DNA of 64,000 nt from Peltaster fructicola (GCA_001592805.2 CP051140.1:1799501-1863500), one strand, 5' to 3'; shown: positions 10,798 through 22,684, counted from the stretch's first letter. Notes: generated from the sequence alone by a model not told the origin. Program-made: numbers and translations.

Positions 10798-12660
10798 AGA
10801 AATACGATGATATCGTGAGTTTCTTCCAGACGTCAGTCCATATGTGCTTGCTTCGGTGTCCCCGGCGGATTGTCAGTCGTTGTGCACTCACGTTTGAGAT
10901 TGCCGTCGGCCGAAAATGATCTATGACAAATGAGGTCGGGTGCATCGGCGAAGGCACGAGATCCATCATCTCAGCATTCTTCGGGCCGTATTCCTCTTAC
11001 TGCCAATGTCGCGCTTGCTGTTTGTCCTTCGTTCAGCTCACTTGCGAATGTCAGGGAGACGAATACGTGAAGTGCTGACTGGAGCGATGAGGGTCCACGT
11101 ATGTGAGCCAAGATACAACGTTGCATTCCAAATCCTTCCCATGCAAGCACTGTCCAGGTCCACCATTCGAGACAAGAGCTGAGGTTGATAGCACATGTTC
11201 AGAAACTCGACCTCGTGACCGTCACTCAGATGCCGAGAAATGCCCCGAGCCTGAAGCAATAGATCGACAAATATGAGCTATTCTTGCAAATGATCGACCA
11301 TCCTTGGCAATATTGGTGTCACACTCGTGTTGTGACGAGTACGTGTTCGTGTGCGATAGCATCTGTCGATCACATGCATAGCAGTTCCGTTCTCTTCAGC
11401 AATCGAAAACTCCAGCTGAAAACACGCATAGCGGTCAGAACTGTCTGCACCTAATTGACTGCCCCAGATCTGTCCATTTGTCGAAAAAGGCAGGTCTAGT
11501 CACGACGGACAAACCGATGCCCCATGCACAGTGCACCGCTCGACGATGGATGCCAGAAGGTCGAATCACAGACGTGTGGCTTGACATCGAAGAGTCCTGA
11601 GGGATCTGGAAAGCCGGCACTGCAAAGTTTTCGGTGGGCGCCGATCGTTCTTCGAACATTCTGACGTGGCACTAGAAGGTGGAAGAGCCGCATCCTTGGC
11701 ATCTATGATGTCGTTGCTCGTGGCTGAGTGCTTTATGCTTGTCCTTGGGCACCAATCAGATGCCTTGATGTCACCTTTCTGGCTGGATGCCTGCAAAAGT
11801 GTCTGCCACATCTGCGCTGATGTGGCTTGACCTTCACTATTCTTCGTTGTACGCGATGCACAGTCGAGAGTGTAGGCGGTGACAGGGCCGTGGAGCAGTA
11901 TCTGGATTATCTTCAAGGTTGCTCTTGGCTATGGACATCGAGGGACCAGTCTTGCATGACTGTTGTTATCCTGCGTTGACCAAAGGGTATGTTGCTCGGA
12001 GTCAACGTGAGTGTTACAATCATCTGGTGGTCAGGGTGATGAGGAGAAGAGGAAGTGAACGGTTCCGTACAATCCGAGATGCAATAGCTATGGGCGAATT
12101 CGATTCCAGTACTGCTCACTAATGCTTGTGTCGTTGTCGGAGAGTGAACAATCAAGCCGCCAAAGTCCGTCTCTTGCATGAAGCATCGGCTCATCTGTCA
12201 GGTACCAAGCATCGGCGTGGTGGTATCAGAGCATGAAGACATGCAAGCTCGTGTGATTCGGGCCACAAAAAGCCAGGATTCGCATGTTAGATGCATAAGC
12301 GTACGACCTGACGCTCGAGGTGTGGCAGTGCACTCGCATATCTGCTCCCATGAGAGTATAGCGTCAAAATAGGATGTTGAGCCTTCCGTCTTCCTAGGAT
12401 TGATATAACATCAGCCGCCTCGAGTATCTGCAGATAGTTTCGAGATTGTACTAATGTTCTGCATCTTTTGCCCGTGTCAATCTTCACTTCGGCCATCAGA
12501 TCCGGGCTGCATTCGTTCTTGACATCGGCGCGATACCCAGCGACACTTGCCGAGAAGCACGATATACTTTCCCGAGGGGCTTCTATGTCGTAGTTGGCTT
12601 ACCAAATTGGCAGGAGACCCTGAAAAGATCGGAGTCCGTGCTCGCGAGAATTCCTTGACT
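10798..12660. other. Gene-poor block of 1.9 kb
   Basis: No supported gene. Several minus-strand frames of 68-116 codons (11038-12194) overlap one another. The least implausible is 11566-11916 (NSEGQATSAQMWQTLLQAS), but no domain, intron pair or start context supports it. The right part presumably contains the promoter and 5' UTR of the C2H2 factor; the frame opening at 12547 continues into that gene but reads like untranslated leader. Confidence 0.4.
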
Positions 12661-14829
12661 ATGTCATCATTGTTCGCTACCACCACCTTCGTTCCACACG
12701 TTTCGATCACCCAGCAATACAACCACACCGACTACAACTTCACACCATATATGAGTACATCTCAATCGCCACTCACCCAGCTCGATATCGAGCTACTGAG
12801 ATCAATTGAAGAACACCAAGCATCCCGCCAATCGACACGCATTGGCTCGTATATGCACACCGCATTCGCTTCTGACGATACTCAAGTTCGATTGCAACAG
12901 CAGTATCGAGTCAACGACTACGCACAGCACTTGCCACTCGGAGACGCTTCATCACACGGCAGCCTAGCGAAACCGGCATATACTCAACAGCCATCCTGGT
13001 CGATGCACGCAAGCGACGACACGTATAATAGCATGGGCTTTGCAGCAGTGACGCCAGTTAGTGGTTTCAAGAGGCAGAGAAGCCATCAGAGGACACCATC
13101 TGCTTCAACAGTTGCTTCAACCGGACCAGCATCGCCGTACAACAACAATAACAGCAACGCCTCGCACCCTCAGATTGCAAACACAGACTTTGATCCTTCC
13201 TACAATCAGGCCTTCTCAAAAGACCCAATAACGGTAGCAGATCCGGCATATCTGAGTGTCAACTACGTTCCAGGCCAGGCATCCGGCATCTTCGGTGGGT
13301 CAGATATGAAAAGCTTTGCTCTCGACAATCCACTCCAGTTTGCAGACCTATCCCCAAGCTCACGGCAGTCAATGTCGACTGTTGAGCAGGACTCCCCTAC
13401 AACACCAGGCTCAGCATCTGAGGATGTTGACGTCAAGCAGGTCAAGAATGTTCCAGGTGAGACTAGACGGAAGGATAGTGTCAACTCATGCTTACTAGGA
13501 GATGCAGAATTTCGTACTTTCAACCCGCACCTGCAGCTCGCACGCACGGAATCGGCAGCATATCAAGATGAGCTTTACAACCCAGCCAACTACAATGCAG
13601 CACCGGCCCCTAAGGTAGCCAAGTTGCAGCCACCGGCTTTCACTCACCGCACTTTGGTGAACCAGCGGCTCGAGACTGCGAATATGGCTAGATCCCAGTC
13701 GCCGACAAGTGCACAAAGGGAGAGATCCCCATTTAGGGAAGGCTCACAACTGGCACCAGCAGACAGTTGGACATCACCGAGTGGACCCATGAGCACTGCA
13801 GCCAGTAGGCGGCAAAAACTCAAAGAAGAGAGAGAGGAGGCGGAATATGCACTGCACAGACCTCAGCTGCAGCGAGAGCCAACAAAGACCATATCACCCA
13901 AGGATGCCCTGCTCGACTATAATGAGGCAGATCAGCCCAGCTTATTCCAAGACTCGGTGCCTATAGGCTACAAGCAGCATTTGGGCAACGACGCTACTGA
14001 AGCTCTCACGCCTACATATCTAGCTCAGCGGAACCCAACTACTTTCACACTACCTCCTAGCAGCCAGACCAGCAGCATGGCAGGTTTCAGAGCCAGTCCT
14101 GCTGATGCGTTCCCGACGAACTTCAACAACTTCACTCAGCCTGCTCTACCGACCACCACTGCAGCGGTGCAGAATCCATACCTAAACAACTACCAGCAGG
14201 TCTCTCACCTCACTCCAACATATCCCGCCACTTCTCTCGACCCAACGCCAGACTTCCCTGCTCATCTGACGTCAATGGAGTCATCGATCAGTGAGGGACC
14301 TCCATTGTCATCTCAGGAGAGCGCTACGATGACTCTACAACGGCCCACAGACACTCGTGCCGCCACTGGTGCATACACCTGCACATATCATGGCTGTGCA
14401 CAGCGGTTTGAGTCACCGACCCTGCTGCAGAAGCACAAGCGTGAGTTCCACCGCTCTCAACAACCACAAAGAGACGGTCTGTCTGTCGACACCTCCTCGG
14501 AATCGCCACGATCCACCGCATCGCCAGCACCAACGTCCGGCAGTGGTCTCACATCAGCACAGATCCTGGCTCGTAATTCGCAAGCGGGTCCACACAAGTG
14601 TACACGAATCAATCCCTCAACTGGCAAGCCTTGCAACACGATCTTCTCGAGACCGTACGATCTCACTAGACACGAAGACACCATCCACAACGGTCGCAAG
14701 CAGAAGGTCAGGTGCCCATACTGCCGCGAGGAAAAGACTTTCTCGCGAAATGACGCTTTGACACGCCACATGCGTGTGGTGCATCCAGACGTCGAGAACT
14801 CGGGCAAGCGTGGCCGTAGAGGCGACTGA
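12661..14829 (+). CDS. C2H2 zinc-finger transcription factor, possibly Rpn4-like
   Basis: Single exon. I choose the ATG at 12661 (MSSLFATTTFVPHVSITQQ), giving 722 residues; the in-frame ATG at 12547 adds 38 residues that do not look coding. The first roughly 560 residues are low-complexity and rich in Gln, Ser, Pro, Thr and Asn, as in an activation region. Three zinc-binding modules follow at the C-terminus: a C2H2 finger at about 571-594 (YTCTYHGCAQRF), an extended finger at about 645-676 (HKCTRINPSTGKPCNTIFSR) and a last one at about 684-706 (VRCPYCREEKTFSRNDALTR). The pairing of an insert-bearing finger with a final RNDALTRHMRVVH finger resembles proteins annotated as Rpn4 homologues in filamentous fungi, which control proteasome genes. 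I am sure of a nuclear C2H2 factor and only moderately sure of Rpn4. Confidence 0.8.
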   Translation: MSSLFATTTFVPHVSITQQYNHTDYNFTPYMSTSQSPLTQLDIELLRSIEEHQASRQSTRIGSYMHTAFASDDTQVRLQQQYRVNDYAQHLPLGDASSHGSLAKPAYTQQPSWSMHASDDTYNSMGFAAVTPVSGFKRQRSHQRTPSASTVASTGPASPYNNNNSNASHPQIANTDFDPSYNQAFSKDPITVADPAYLSVNYVPGQASGIFGGSDMKSFALDNPLQFADLSPSSRQSMSTVEQDSPTTPGSASEDVDVKQVKNVPGETRRKDSVNSCLLGDAEFRTFNPHLQLARTESAAYQDELYNPANYNAAPAPKVAKLQPPAFTHRTLVNQRLETANMARSQSPTSAQRERSPFREGSQLAPADSWTSPSGPMSTAASRRQKLKEEREEAEYALHRPQLQREPTKTISPKDALLDYNEADQPSLFQDSVPIGYKQHLGNDATEALTPTYLAQRNPTTFTLPPSSQTSSMAGFRASPADAFPTNFNNFTQPALPTTTAAVQNPYLNNYQQVSHLTPTYPATSLDPTPDFPAHLTSMESSISEGPPLSSQESATMTLQRPTDTRAATGAYTCTYHGCAQRFESPTLLQKHKREFHRSQQPQRDGLSVDTSSESPRSTASPAPTSGSGLTSAQILARNSQAGPHKCTRINPSTGKPCNTIFSRPYDLTRHEDTIHNGRKQKVRCPYCREEKTFSRNDALTRHMRVVHPDVENSGKRGRRGD

Positions 14830-17800
14830 TTGACTGCGGCAGACGCTTGTTGGACATCCTACGCCGGCTAGTAGGGTATCTGTTTGCTTTGAGCGGCATA
14901 TAGCAGGGTCGCCACCGTTGCTGTCCTATACGGAGTCTTACCGGAACTGATGGGATCTCCTGACCACTCGGTGACGAACGAGGAATGTCACCACGCTGCA
15001 TCTCCAGATCATATCTCGGCGTTTTATCACAATTTAGACCGACGTCACAATTGGTAATGACAGCATCCATGTATGAGCACTATATGTGCTGCCATTACGG
15101 ATGATTCAAGCGGCGGACGCATGGCTGCATGGGCGGATGATACACTGCAACGACTTTATGATACGAAATGCTGCATCGGCTGGTCCGAAGTGGCGAGATG
15201 AAAGCAGAAAGCGCAAAAGTTTTCATCCATCTCTTTGTCCAATCTCCTTTCGAACTGTGGTTTCATGTATCTATTAAGGAGGCGTTTCAGCAAGTAATGG
15301 TGATGGATCTATGCATCGAGAGTTATGAGCGTCATGGTGATTGGCGGCGTATACATACATCTGCTGCTAGAGTAATTCTGTACAATATCATATTCTGAAG
15401 CATTTCACCGTATTTTTCGCTGCATCATGCAACGTCCGTGATGCTCAGCCTCATTCAGTGCATTTCGATCGGTGTGACCTGGCTGATTCGTCATCCTGGT
15501 TCCTCAGCTGGCTTGCGTCCAGGAGTATTCGCCACTCGTCTGTGAAAGAATCTGCTTGTGAAGGAAGCCGCTTGCGTATACCTTGACCGACTTTTTACGT
15601 GATGGCCACGACGATATTCGCGTTGCTATCACATGTACAGTGCGGATGCGCCGGATGTGTTATACCCGACAGGCAGTACCGACAGGATGTATCACGGAGC
15701 TCGAGCGAGAGCTTGGCGATGGTGATAGCGCCCAGGCTGCCTAGATAGTTCGCTGGAAGCCTCCTGACATAGCTCGAAGCGTTGTGTCGTTCACGATGAG
15801 GCTGAGTAGTGCACAAGTCGGTGACTGGGTGGAGGGTAGCCTCGAGGCTGACAAGATTTGGCTTGCTACAGTTGTCGTAACGCTGTAGAGTGCCGCAAGC
15901 GTGGTCCATCCTCGATTGCGCAGCCTCACGTATGCCACGTACGCTCGAAGGTCGTGAAGCAGCCTTTGCTGTGTTGTCTTTCGACCTAGCATGCTTGGCA
16001 GTGTCGACTCGGGGTCGACCCAGTCTAGGTCATGAAATACCGTGAGTTGCGCCGCCAGGACCATCAGCAGAACGAGAAAGAATAGAAGGTGCATAAGGTG
16101 GCAGCTAAGTCTTTGCTGTGAAGTCCGAAGGGAGAAGGCCTGCGTTATCGCAAAGCCACAGCCTTGGTGAAGAAGAGATGGCGTTGCTGCTTTCATGCCA
16201 AGCAGGACTTACCTTGAAGTAGCTGTGAGGCTACATTATACCTTGGCTTTACTGAAGTACTTCACTCACGCTCTGAGCTCTGATCAAGACCACTGTCTCG
16301 ACGATACCATGCTGTGATGAGCGCTTTCTTCTCGCATAGACATCGCAACATGTGCTCTGCTGGCTGCCAAGCGAACATGAGAAAAGTTGTCGGAAAGCCG
16401 GTTAGCTGAAAAGACCGCAGCGTAGACACACGGATTCTCCATGCTACCAAGCACATATGGAGTCTGCCGATCATCACGACCTCATCATCTCGTCGCAGTC
16501 CGTTCCTAGCTTGGCAGCACCATTTGTTGAAGAGTCATGGATCGAAGTTGACCCCGCAGCCGATGCTCTGTGAGCAGGTATATCAGGTTACGGGTGGACA
16601 AGGTAGGACGATATGCGTAGTGTGAGGATCGTCGATGGTCGATCAGCAAATCCATGACGTGCCGCTGTGTCACATCGTCTCATGCTTTGTAAATCCGTGT
16701 GCAGATCTTGCGTTTTCGAGACGACCTCCACGTGCGATCGAGAGAGCAGATCCGATGATGATTATGATCGATGCTCTATCGGCTGTCCTGTGAAGTGAAA
16801 GTCGTTCTTGTTGTATGCGTGCACACAGGCCACAATCTAGACCAGCGCACAGCAGACGTCGAGTTATAGATGCCAGCAGATCTTCTTACGGCTGCTCTCG
16901 TGACCAAGCTCTTCTCTGCGCTCGGTACCAGTGAAAGGGTTGTGCTAAATGAGACGATCATTAGGCACAAAAGGTAAAGGACCTCCTCTCCAATGCTGTT
17001 GTGCATAGCTGCCGAATCGTGTACGTGCCTCTCCCTTCTCCGTTGCGCACATGAACCTGTATGCCCTGCGTTGTAAAGACCGGTATAAATAGCTACCGAC
17101 TAAACAGTAGTTGATGTAGGAAGTCCTACTCGCTTGTCGTTAGGACCAGTTCGTGGAAAAGGAGGCTGAAATTGAGTTTGGATTCAGGCTTTTGTGCTCG
17201 AGGCCCTGCTAGAGGAGCCGCGAACATACAGCGTTTCCTGTCACTGCATCGCACAGCAGAACAGTGTTGCCATCTCCTTGCCAGGCTGACCAGTGGCACC
17301 CGAGTGACGGTTGTGTAGGAGTGTCTGCCGCTGTGGACGCTCAAGCTGCAGCGACACAGTTTTGGCATAGGCTCCACACCAACGCAGGACGAGCCGCTCC
17401 CATTCGGTGGCCCGGGCACTACTGGACGACTATTCTTCAGACGCAATAGTGACATCTCGTCTCCCAGGCCAGTCTCTCAACCTCTCTTTCGTGCATCGGG
17501 ACAATCTCAAGGCTTCGGCAGCGCCAAAGCACGATCCTCGACCAGCGGTTGATCTTCCGTGTCTATCACGCTCCAGCGCGCGGTGCACCGAGCCCACCTG
17601 ACTGCCACTCACCTGGGTCGAGCCTCCCCTGCGTCGAGAGTACTTCACTTCTTTCCCCACAATCTCGAATCATCTTTACTCCGCACCCAACTGCGCACGC
17701 GAGTAGCTGCCAGCCCTCTGTGCGTTCGTTGAATCGCTCGCTCTCTGCCGAGAATCCTGTCTCTCTGCTGCAGAGGGCTCAATGCGAGTACAGCAGCGAC

Positions 17801-18150
17801 GCATTCTTTTGTTCAGTTGTTGGCATTGATAGATTTTGGAGCTTTCCATCACGATTCTTGCTCCCAGGATAGGTGTGTCTCTCAGCCGACGCTTTTCCGT
17901 CCGGATTGAAGCCAGTCTTGCTGACCTACTGATCAGATCTTGCTCTTTTCGCGACTTCAGTCACTTCTTCAGCTATCGAGGTGAGCTCCATGACATGCTG
18001 CATGCCTGGCATGCGACTGACTGCTGCTGGAATAGGACCGGTACAGCATTAGAGTTTTGAACGACGGTGTCTCCATGGGATCTTTTCACATTTGGTAATT
18101 CTTCACCCTGGTATGTCTCAACTCTTGTTTCCTCATCACAGCTCTCGATG
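14830..18150. other. Gene-poor block of 3.3 kb
   Basis: No supported gene. A minus-strand frame at 15741-16196 (151 codons) has one hydrophobic segment (HLLFFLVLLMVLAAQLTVF) and could be a small membrane protein, but its C-terminal part is doubtful and no homologue comes to mind. The right third (about 17450-17950) is pyrimidine-rich on the plus strand, with many CTCT and TCTC runs, as is common in fungal promoters and 5' UTRs, and it precedes the PSP1 gene. A TATA-like site is listed separately. Confidence 0.4.
17084..17092 (+). promoter_or_regulatory. TATA-box-like site TATAAATAG
   Basis: A canonical-looking TATAAATAG on the plus strand inside the gene-poor block. No convincing coding frame starts within 200 bases downstream. 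Either it is chance, or it belongs to a non-coding or very small transcript, or to a distant PSP1 leader. Confidence 0.25.
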
Positions 18151-20911
18151 TTGAGCAAGGCTGGCTTGGATCCTGACGCTGGCGGTCGAGGAATGGTGCT
18201 TGAGAACATCTTCGATGCTGTAGTCGAGGCTGCACGCAGCAGGTCCTGCCTCAAATCAGCGCAATGCGGTGCCTTTAGTCTGCCAGCATCGTCAGCCAGC
18301 ATCGCATGCCCACTCAATCGTGTTGTTGATGGCGAGCGAGCAAAGCTCAACGGTTGGCCTGCCACACATGGCGTACCTTCCCCAAAAGATCACCTCGTCC
18401 CGCGTCCCACTCCTGCATAGATGCTGACCTCTGCAGATAGATGTTGTACGAATAACAGTATGATTCGAAGAGCAACTCCAGATTCTGAGGCTGTGGCGTC
18501 ATCAGAAGATGACGGTCCATGGCCGCATCAGACATTCGGCAGCTTGCCAAGGAAGGAAAATGGCGTACCAGGCCTAGGTGGTGGCATTTGGGCACAATCT
18601 TCACGAGGTAGCTTCAAGCTTGATCAGGAAGCACGAAGAATGGCTGCTCGACAGGCACATTTGCACAGTGCCGTGCAAGCCACCAGCAGGCCTGCGGAAA
18701 CACCATCTCCCACCACCAGTGAAGCTTCCAAGACCCTCCCTTTGCTATACCTCTCCGCCCAACTGCCAAGCCTGGCCGCTCCTCTCCCACTCTCAGGGCC
18801 AACGGGAGATGCCGAACATATTGCACACTCACGCTGGGGCCACCGATCGCAATCTTGGTCCCTCACTCGACCTTGTCCACGAAAGCGAAGAGAGCGACAC
18901 CGAGAGCGAACCAGATCTTGGCACAACTCTCACTCAAACGACCTCACATCCAGCTATGGGTATGTATCAGCGTTCGCCAACCTTCCCTATGCAGTACGAG
19001 AACATACAACCTCTCGGCGAACGGCAGCGTGCGGACACCTTCAACGACGCCCTGCTGTCGGATAGGCTTGGCACTGCCTTGCAAGACATGCGACTCGGTA
19101 GGCTCCCCCGCAGATCGTGAAGTGAAGTAGATCCACTGACAACAGATCTCGCAGATGGCATCACAAGAAGCAAGCAACGATGGCAAACATCTTCCGGCTG
19201 GGACGAGCTACATACAATCAACGAAAGCCGTCGACACTCACTGGCTGGTGAGCTGCCAACACGACGTGGTTCACTGGCGGAGAGCCACGACTTAGATCAA
19301 GGTGTACGAGCACCGCATCTCACATTCAACGATCGTAAGTCCAAATCTGCACCACGTCAGAAGCACGAGCCTCTTGATCGTTTAAGGCGTGTGATCACTC
19401 AGACCTCAAGACTCAACAAGACCTCTCTTTTCACCTTTAATCCAAAGCTTCGTTGCACTGACATCATTCTTTACCAGAACGCAAGTACAACGACTACAAC
19501 AACGATACATTCACCATTCCTGACGGCTATCAAGTTCGTCAGTTGACGCTTGATGCCCACGAACGAGCAGACATACAGCAGTCCATCAACATGCAAGCTC
19601 ACTCGCGTCCTCGCAAGGAGCTCTACATTGTGAGTTTCAAGTGCTCTCGTGCTGGCGTTTTCTACCTCTTGGACAACACTGGCCTCACTGTTGAGGAAGG
19701 TAACATGGTCATCGTTGAAGCCGATCGTGGACAAGATCTAGGTACAGTACAGCACGCTCGAGTGTCACCAGAGGAGGCACGAGCATACCTACAGAAGTAC
19801 AGCGAAGAGCAATACAAGTGGCTCATGATGTTCTCGCGCAACAATCAGGCTGGCGCCGTCAATCCTAATGCTGCAGTCTATGGCGAGAACAACCCCTCCG
19901 ACTTTGGTGGTGGACGTCACAACATGCCATCCAGCAGAGGCCCACGAGATCCGTTTCCAAACCTCAAGCCAAAGGCTATCAAGCGCATGGCTGGCCCGCA
20001 CGAGATCCGCATGCTCAAAGAGAAGGAAGGCAACGAAGCCAAGGCCAAGCGTTGCTGTCAGCAGAAGGTCTTCCAGCACCACCTCGACATGGAAATCCTC
20101 GAGGCCGAGTTTCAGTGGTCAGTGATCTTCCTTTATGTCTGACAGATGCTCACAAATAGCTTAGGGACTGGCAGAAGCTGATCTTCTACTACTACGCCGA
20201 CCACTACGTCAACTTCAAGGAGCTCGTCAACGACCTCTACAAGTTGTACAAGGTCCGCTTGTGGATGTCAGCTGTCAACCCTGCCTCCTTCTCACCAAAC
20301 GCCATCAACTCTCCACCAAGTGGCATCGGTCCGGGTGCAATCACAAACTTCGATGCTTTCCGCAACCCAGACTTTGACAACAGCTATGCCATGGCCTATG
20401 GCAACGATCCAGATCCATATGGTGCAATCCCTCCATATCAGGTTGGCTACAACACATACGTGCCAAACTACCCATCAATTCCTGGCGTGCCAAACTCCTT
20501 TGCACCAGTCCCAGGTGATGGCACACCTGCCTTGCCCGGTCATGGTCAGTGGCCACACGCTACAGGATCTACTGAGGGCGCCGCTACAACTGTCACAGCA
20601 CCAGCTAGCAATGTCAGCGCACTTATGAGCCCAATTGGTTCACCACCAGCCGCTGTGGCTTCGCGTGGCATGGCACCACCGTTCTTGCCACCTTACGCTG
20701 CAATGCTTCAACGTGGTAGTATGCCAACAGGTCTGTTGGCCCCAATGATGGCACATCACCCTGCGATGCCGCAGCCAGCTGCTCCACTAACTTTCCAGCC
20801 TCCTCTGCGTTCGGCCAACTCTGGTCGCAATGTTCACGGCTTCATGCAGGCTACTGCCGGTGACCAGTACCGCGATCAACAGGCCAAGTCGGCTCGACCA
20901 CAGCAACGCAT

Positions 20912-20943
<32 letters not shown>

Positions 20944-21119
20944 CGTCATTCACTGGATCATCGAATACATTTGCCAACCGTCAGAAGGCTTCCGCAGACC
21001 ACAGGGGCCAGGCACACCACAACCCGGCAGCAGCAGCAGCCACAGCAGGAGTACAGCAACTCAATCTCGGTTACACCAGCCCTTTGCAAGGTTATGGAGT
21101 ACCTGGCGCTCGTCGTTAG
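18151..21119 (+). CDS. PSP1: PSP1-domain protein, multi-exon, with apparent frameshifts
   Basis: Fungal PSP1 proteins are low-complexity cytoplasmic proteins ending in a conserved PSP1 domain; their precise role is unclear. The domain is unmistakable: ELYIVSFKCSRAGVFYLLD, EEGNMVIVEADRGQDLGTVQ, then RDWQKL-type text as DWQKLIFYYYADHYVNFKEL, ending at 21119. Introns read: 19098-19145 (or to 19154), 19335-19477 and 20118-20164. The exon between the first two gives SKQRWQTSSGWDELHT. The N-terminal part is uncertain: 18151-18417 (NRVVDGERAKLNGWPATH) and 18460 onward (RRATPDSEAVASSEDD) share a frame but are separated by an in-frame TAG at 18418-18420, so an intron or an error is needed. Frame then moves back one base near 18738 and again near 18781, joining SEASKTLPFAIPLRP and GRSLSHSQGQRE. 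The C-terminus carries polyQ. Confidence 0.7.
20911..20943 (+). repeat. CAG microsatellite encoding polyglutamine
   Basis: A run of about ten CAG triplets, following CAACGCATG, encodes ten consecutive Gln in the PSP1 C-terminal tail. A shorter CAG-rich patch lies at about 21027-21060. Such tracts usually vary in length between strains. Confidence 0.9.
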
Positions 21120-21858
21120 GTGATGACACTAATCCTAGGTGACGCATAAGTCAGTGTGCTTCACACCTTGCAGTCCACGATTCTCTGCTACCATGGCAGT
21201 ATCTTGTCGATCGTTTGACACGACATGCGTCTTTCCAAAATGCTGCCAGCTTCTTAGCAGCACACCTTTCTTTGGCACGACATGCCGTCGACATGATCAC
21301 TGCCAGCTCTTCCGCGGCACACCTTTTCCCTTGGCACGACATGCCGTTGACAAGATCACTGCAAGCTCCTTCGAGGCACACCTCGTTTGGCACGACATAC
21401 AGCTCAATAGGATTGTTGCTAGCTCTTTGCAAGCACATCTTCCCTTGGCACGATATGCAGCTCACAAAGATCGCTGCCAGCTCCTTCGAAGCACATACTT
21501 TCTTTCATTTACATGCGAACACTGTTCCGGCGGTAATGGATCAATTACGAAGGAATGTCCTTTGCACAACAAAACCCAGATACAACTTGTGACAATGGAG
21601 GGCGCTATGGAATGGGCTGCTGTCAATGAAGCAATCTGTGACTTTAATGACAGTATCATAGCGACATACGTTGTGTACCATTACGACACATCAGACAGCA
21701 TATCCGACTCTTACTTGCTAGCTCTGTAGTCACAATGAGATAATGAGACTCTAAAACATAATGCTGTACTCTGCTCCACTTGTCGATGATGCAATGTAAC
21801 AGAATTTCAATGTCGAGCTTGAAGCTTTGCAACTGAAGAATGTACAAGCTTTGAAGAA
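21120..21858. other. Intergenic, holds the minisatellite
   Basis: 739 bases between PSP1 and PRX1. The left half is the tandem array listed separately. The right half (21506-21858) shows no gene and should contain the PRX1 promoter; it has several A/T-rich patches but no clear TATA box near the start codon. Confidence 0.5.
21214..21505 (+). repeat. Degenerate minisatellite, about five units of 56-60 bp
   Basis: A phrase of the form TTTGGCACGACATGC...ATCACTGCCAGCTC-TTCG-GGCACACCT recurs with starts near 21214, 21271, 21330, 21386 and 21444. Neighbouring units differ by roughly a fifth to a third of positions and by small indels. It lies 95 bp after the PSP1 stop codon and before PRX1. A frame of 196 codons crosses it (21139-21729), but the repeated peptide shows no known domain and the frame is probably incidental. 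Confidence 0.75.
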
Positions 21859-22684
21859 ATGGCAGCCACAGTCTTTCGAAGTACGTTGCGCGCATTTGCG
21901 TCGCCAGCACGATGCTCTGCTGTGCAAAGCTCTTTGCTCAGTCGTCAAGCTCTTCCAGCACTGCGACGATATGCCAGTGAGCAGCCTCGACTCAGGATAG
22001 GCGCAACAGCACCCAACTTCAAGGCGAAGACTACCATCGGTGAGATCGATTTCCACGAGTGGAAGAAGGGAGCATGGACTGTCCTGTTCTCCCACCCAGC
22101 AGATTTCACGCCTGTGTGTACGACCGAGCTGGGAGCTTTCGCGAAATTCAAGGACGAGTGGGAATCGAAGAACATCAAGATGATTGGACTGGTATGGCAT
22201 AAGAGCAGCTTGAGAGGTATCTCCACTAACGAGAGCGCAGAGCACGAATGACCTTGGCTCCCACGAGGAGTGGCTCAGCGATATCAAGGATGTCACGTCG
22301 AACACAGTCACCTTCCCTCTCATCGCCGACACAGATCGCAAGATCGCCTTCCTCTACGACATGATTGATGAGCAAGAGCTTGGAAAATCGAACGCTGAGG
22401 GCTTGGCCATGACAATCAGGAGCGTCTTCATTATCGACCCGAACAACAAGATTCGTTTGTCCATGATGTATCCGGCAAGTACAGGCAGAAACACCGCAGA
22501 GGTTGCGAGAGTGCTCGAGGCCCTGCAGACGCACGAGAAGCATGGTGTGAATACTCCAATCGACTGGACATTGGGCCAGGACGTCATAGTGCCACCTGCC
22601 GTGAGCACAGCAGATGCGAAGAAGAAGTTCGGTGAGGTCAGAGAGGCGAAGCCATACCTACGATATGTGAGTGTGAAGGGATGA
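21859..22684 (+). CDS. PRX1: Mitochondrial 1-Cys peroxiredoxin
   Basis: Reduces hydrogen peroxide and organic peroxides, using thioredoxin or glutathione as partner. Two exons, 21859-22191 and 22241-22684, join at MIGL-STNDLGSHEEW through a 49-bp intron and give 258 residues. The first 40 or so residues are basic and Ser/Ala-rich (RSTLRAFASPARCSAV, LPALRRYAS), a typical mitochondrial targeting peptide. The peroxidatic Cys is Cys87 in PADFTPVCTTELG. The C-terminal extension of the Prx6 class is present (RVLEALQTHEKHGVNTPIDW, GQDVIVPP, KPYLRYVSVKG). Length and architecture match yeast Prx1. The gene converges on the MFS gene with only 60 bases between stop codons. Confidence 0.93.

Noticed and set aside
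12547-12660. N-terminal extension of the C2H2 factor
   Set aside because: The 38 added residues lack the composition of the rest and the next in-frame ATG gives a natural start; probably leader sequence.
21139-21729. A 196-codon frame across the minisatellite as a possible repeat protein
   Set aside because: Repeat units differ in length by bases not divisible by three, so the peptide does not repeat regularly; no start context or domain supports it.
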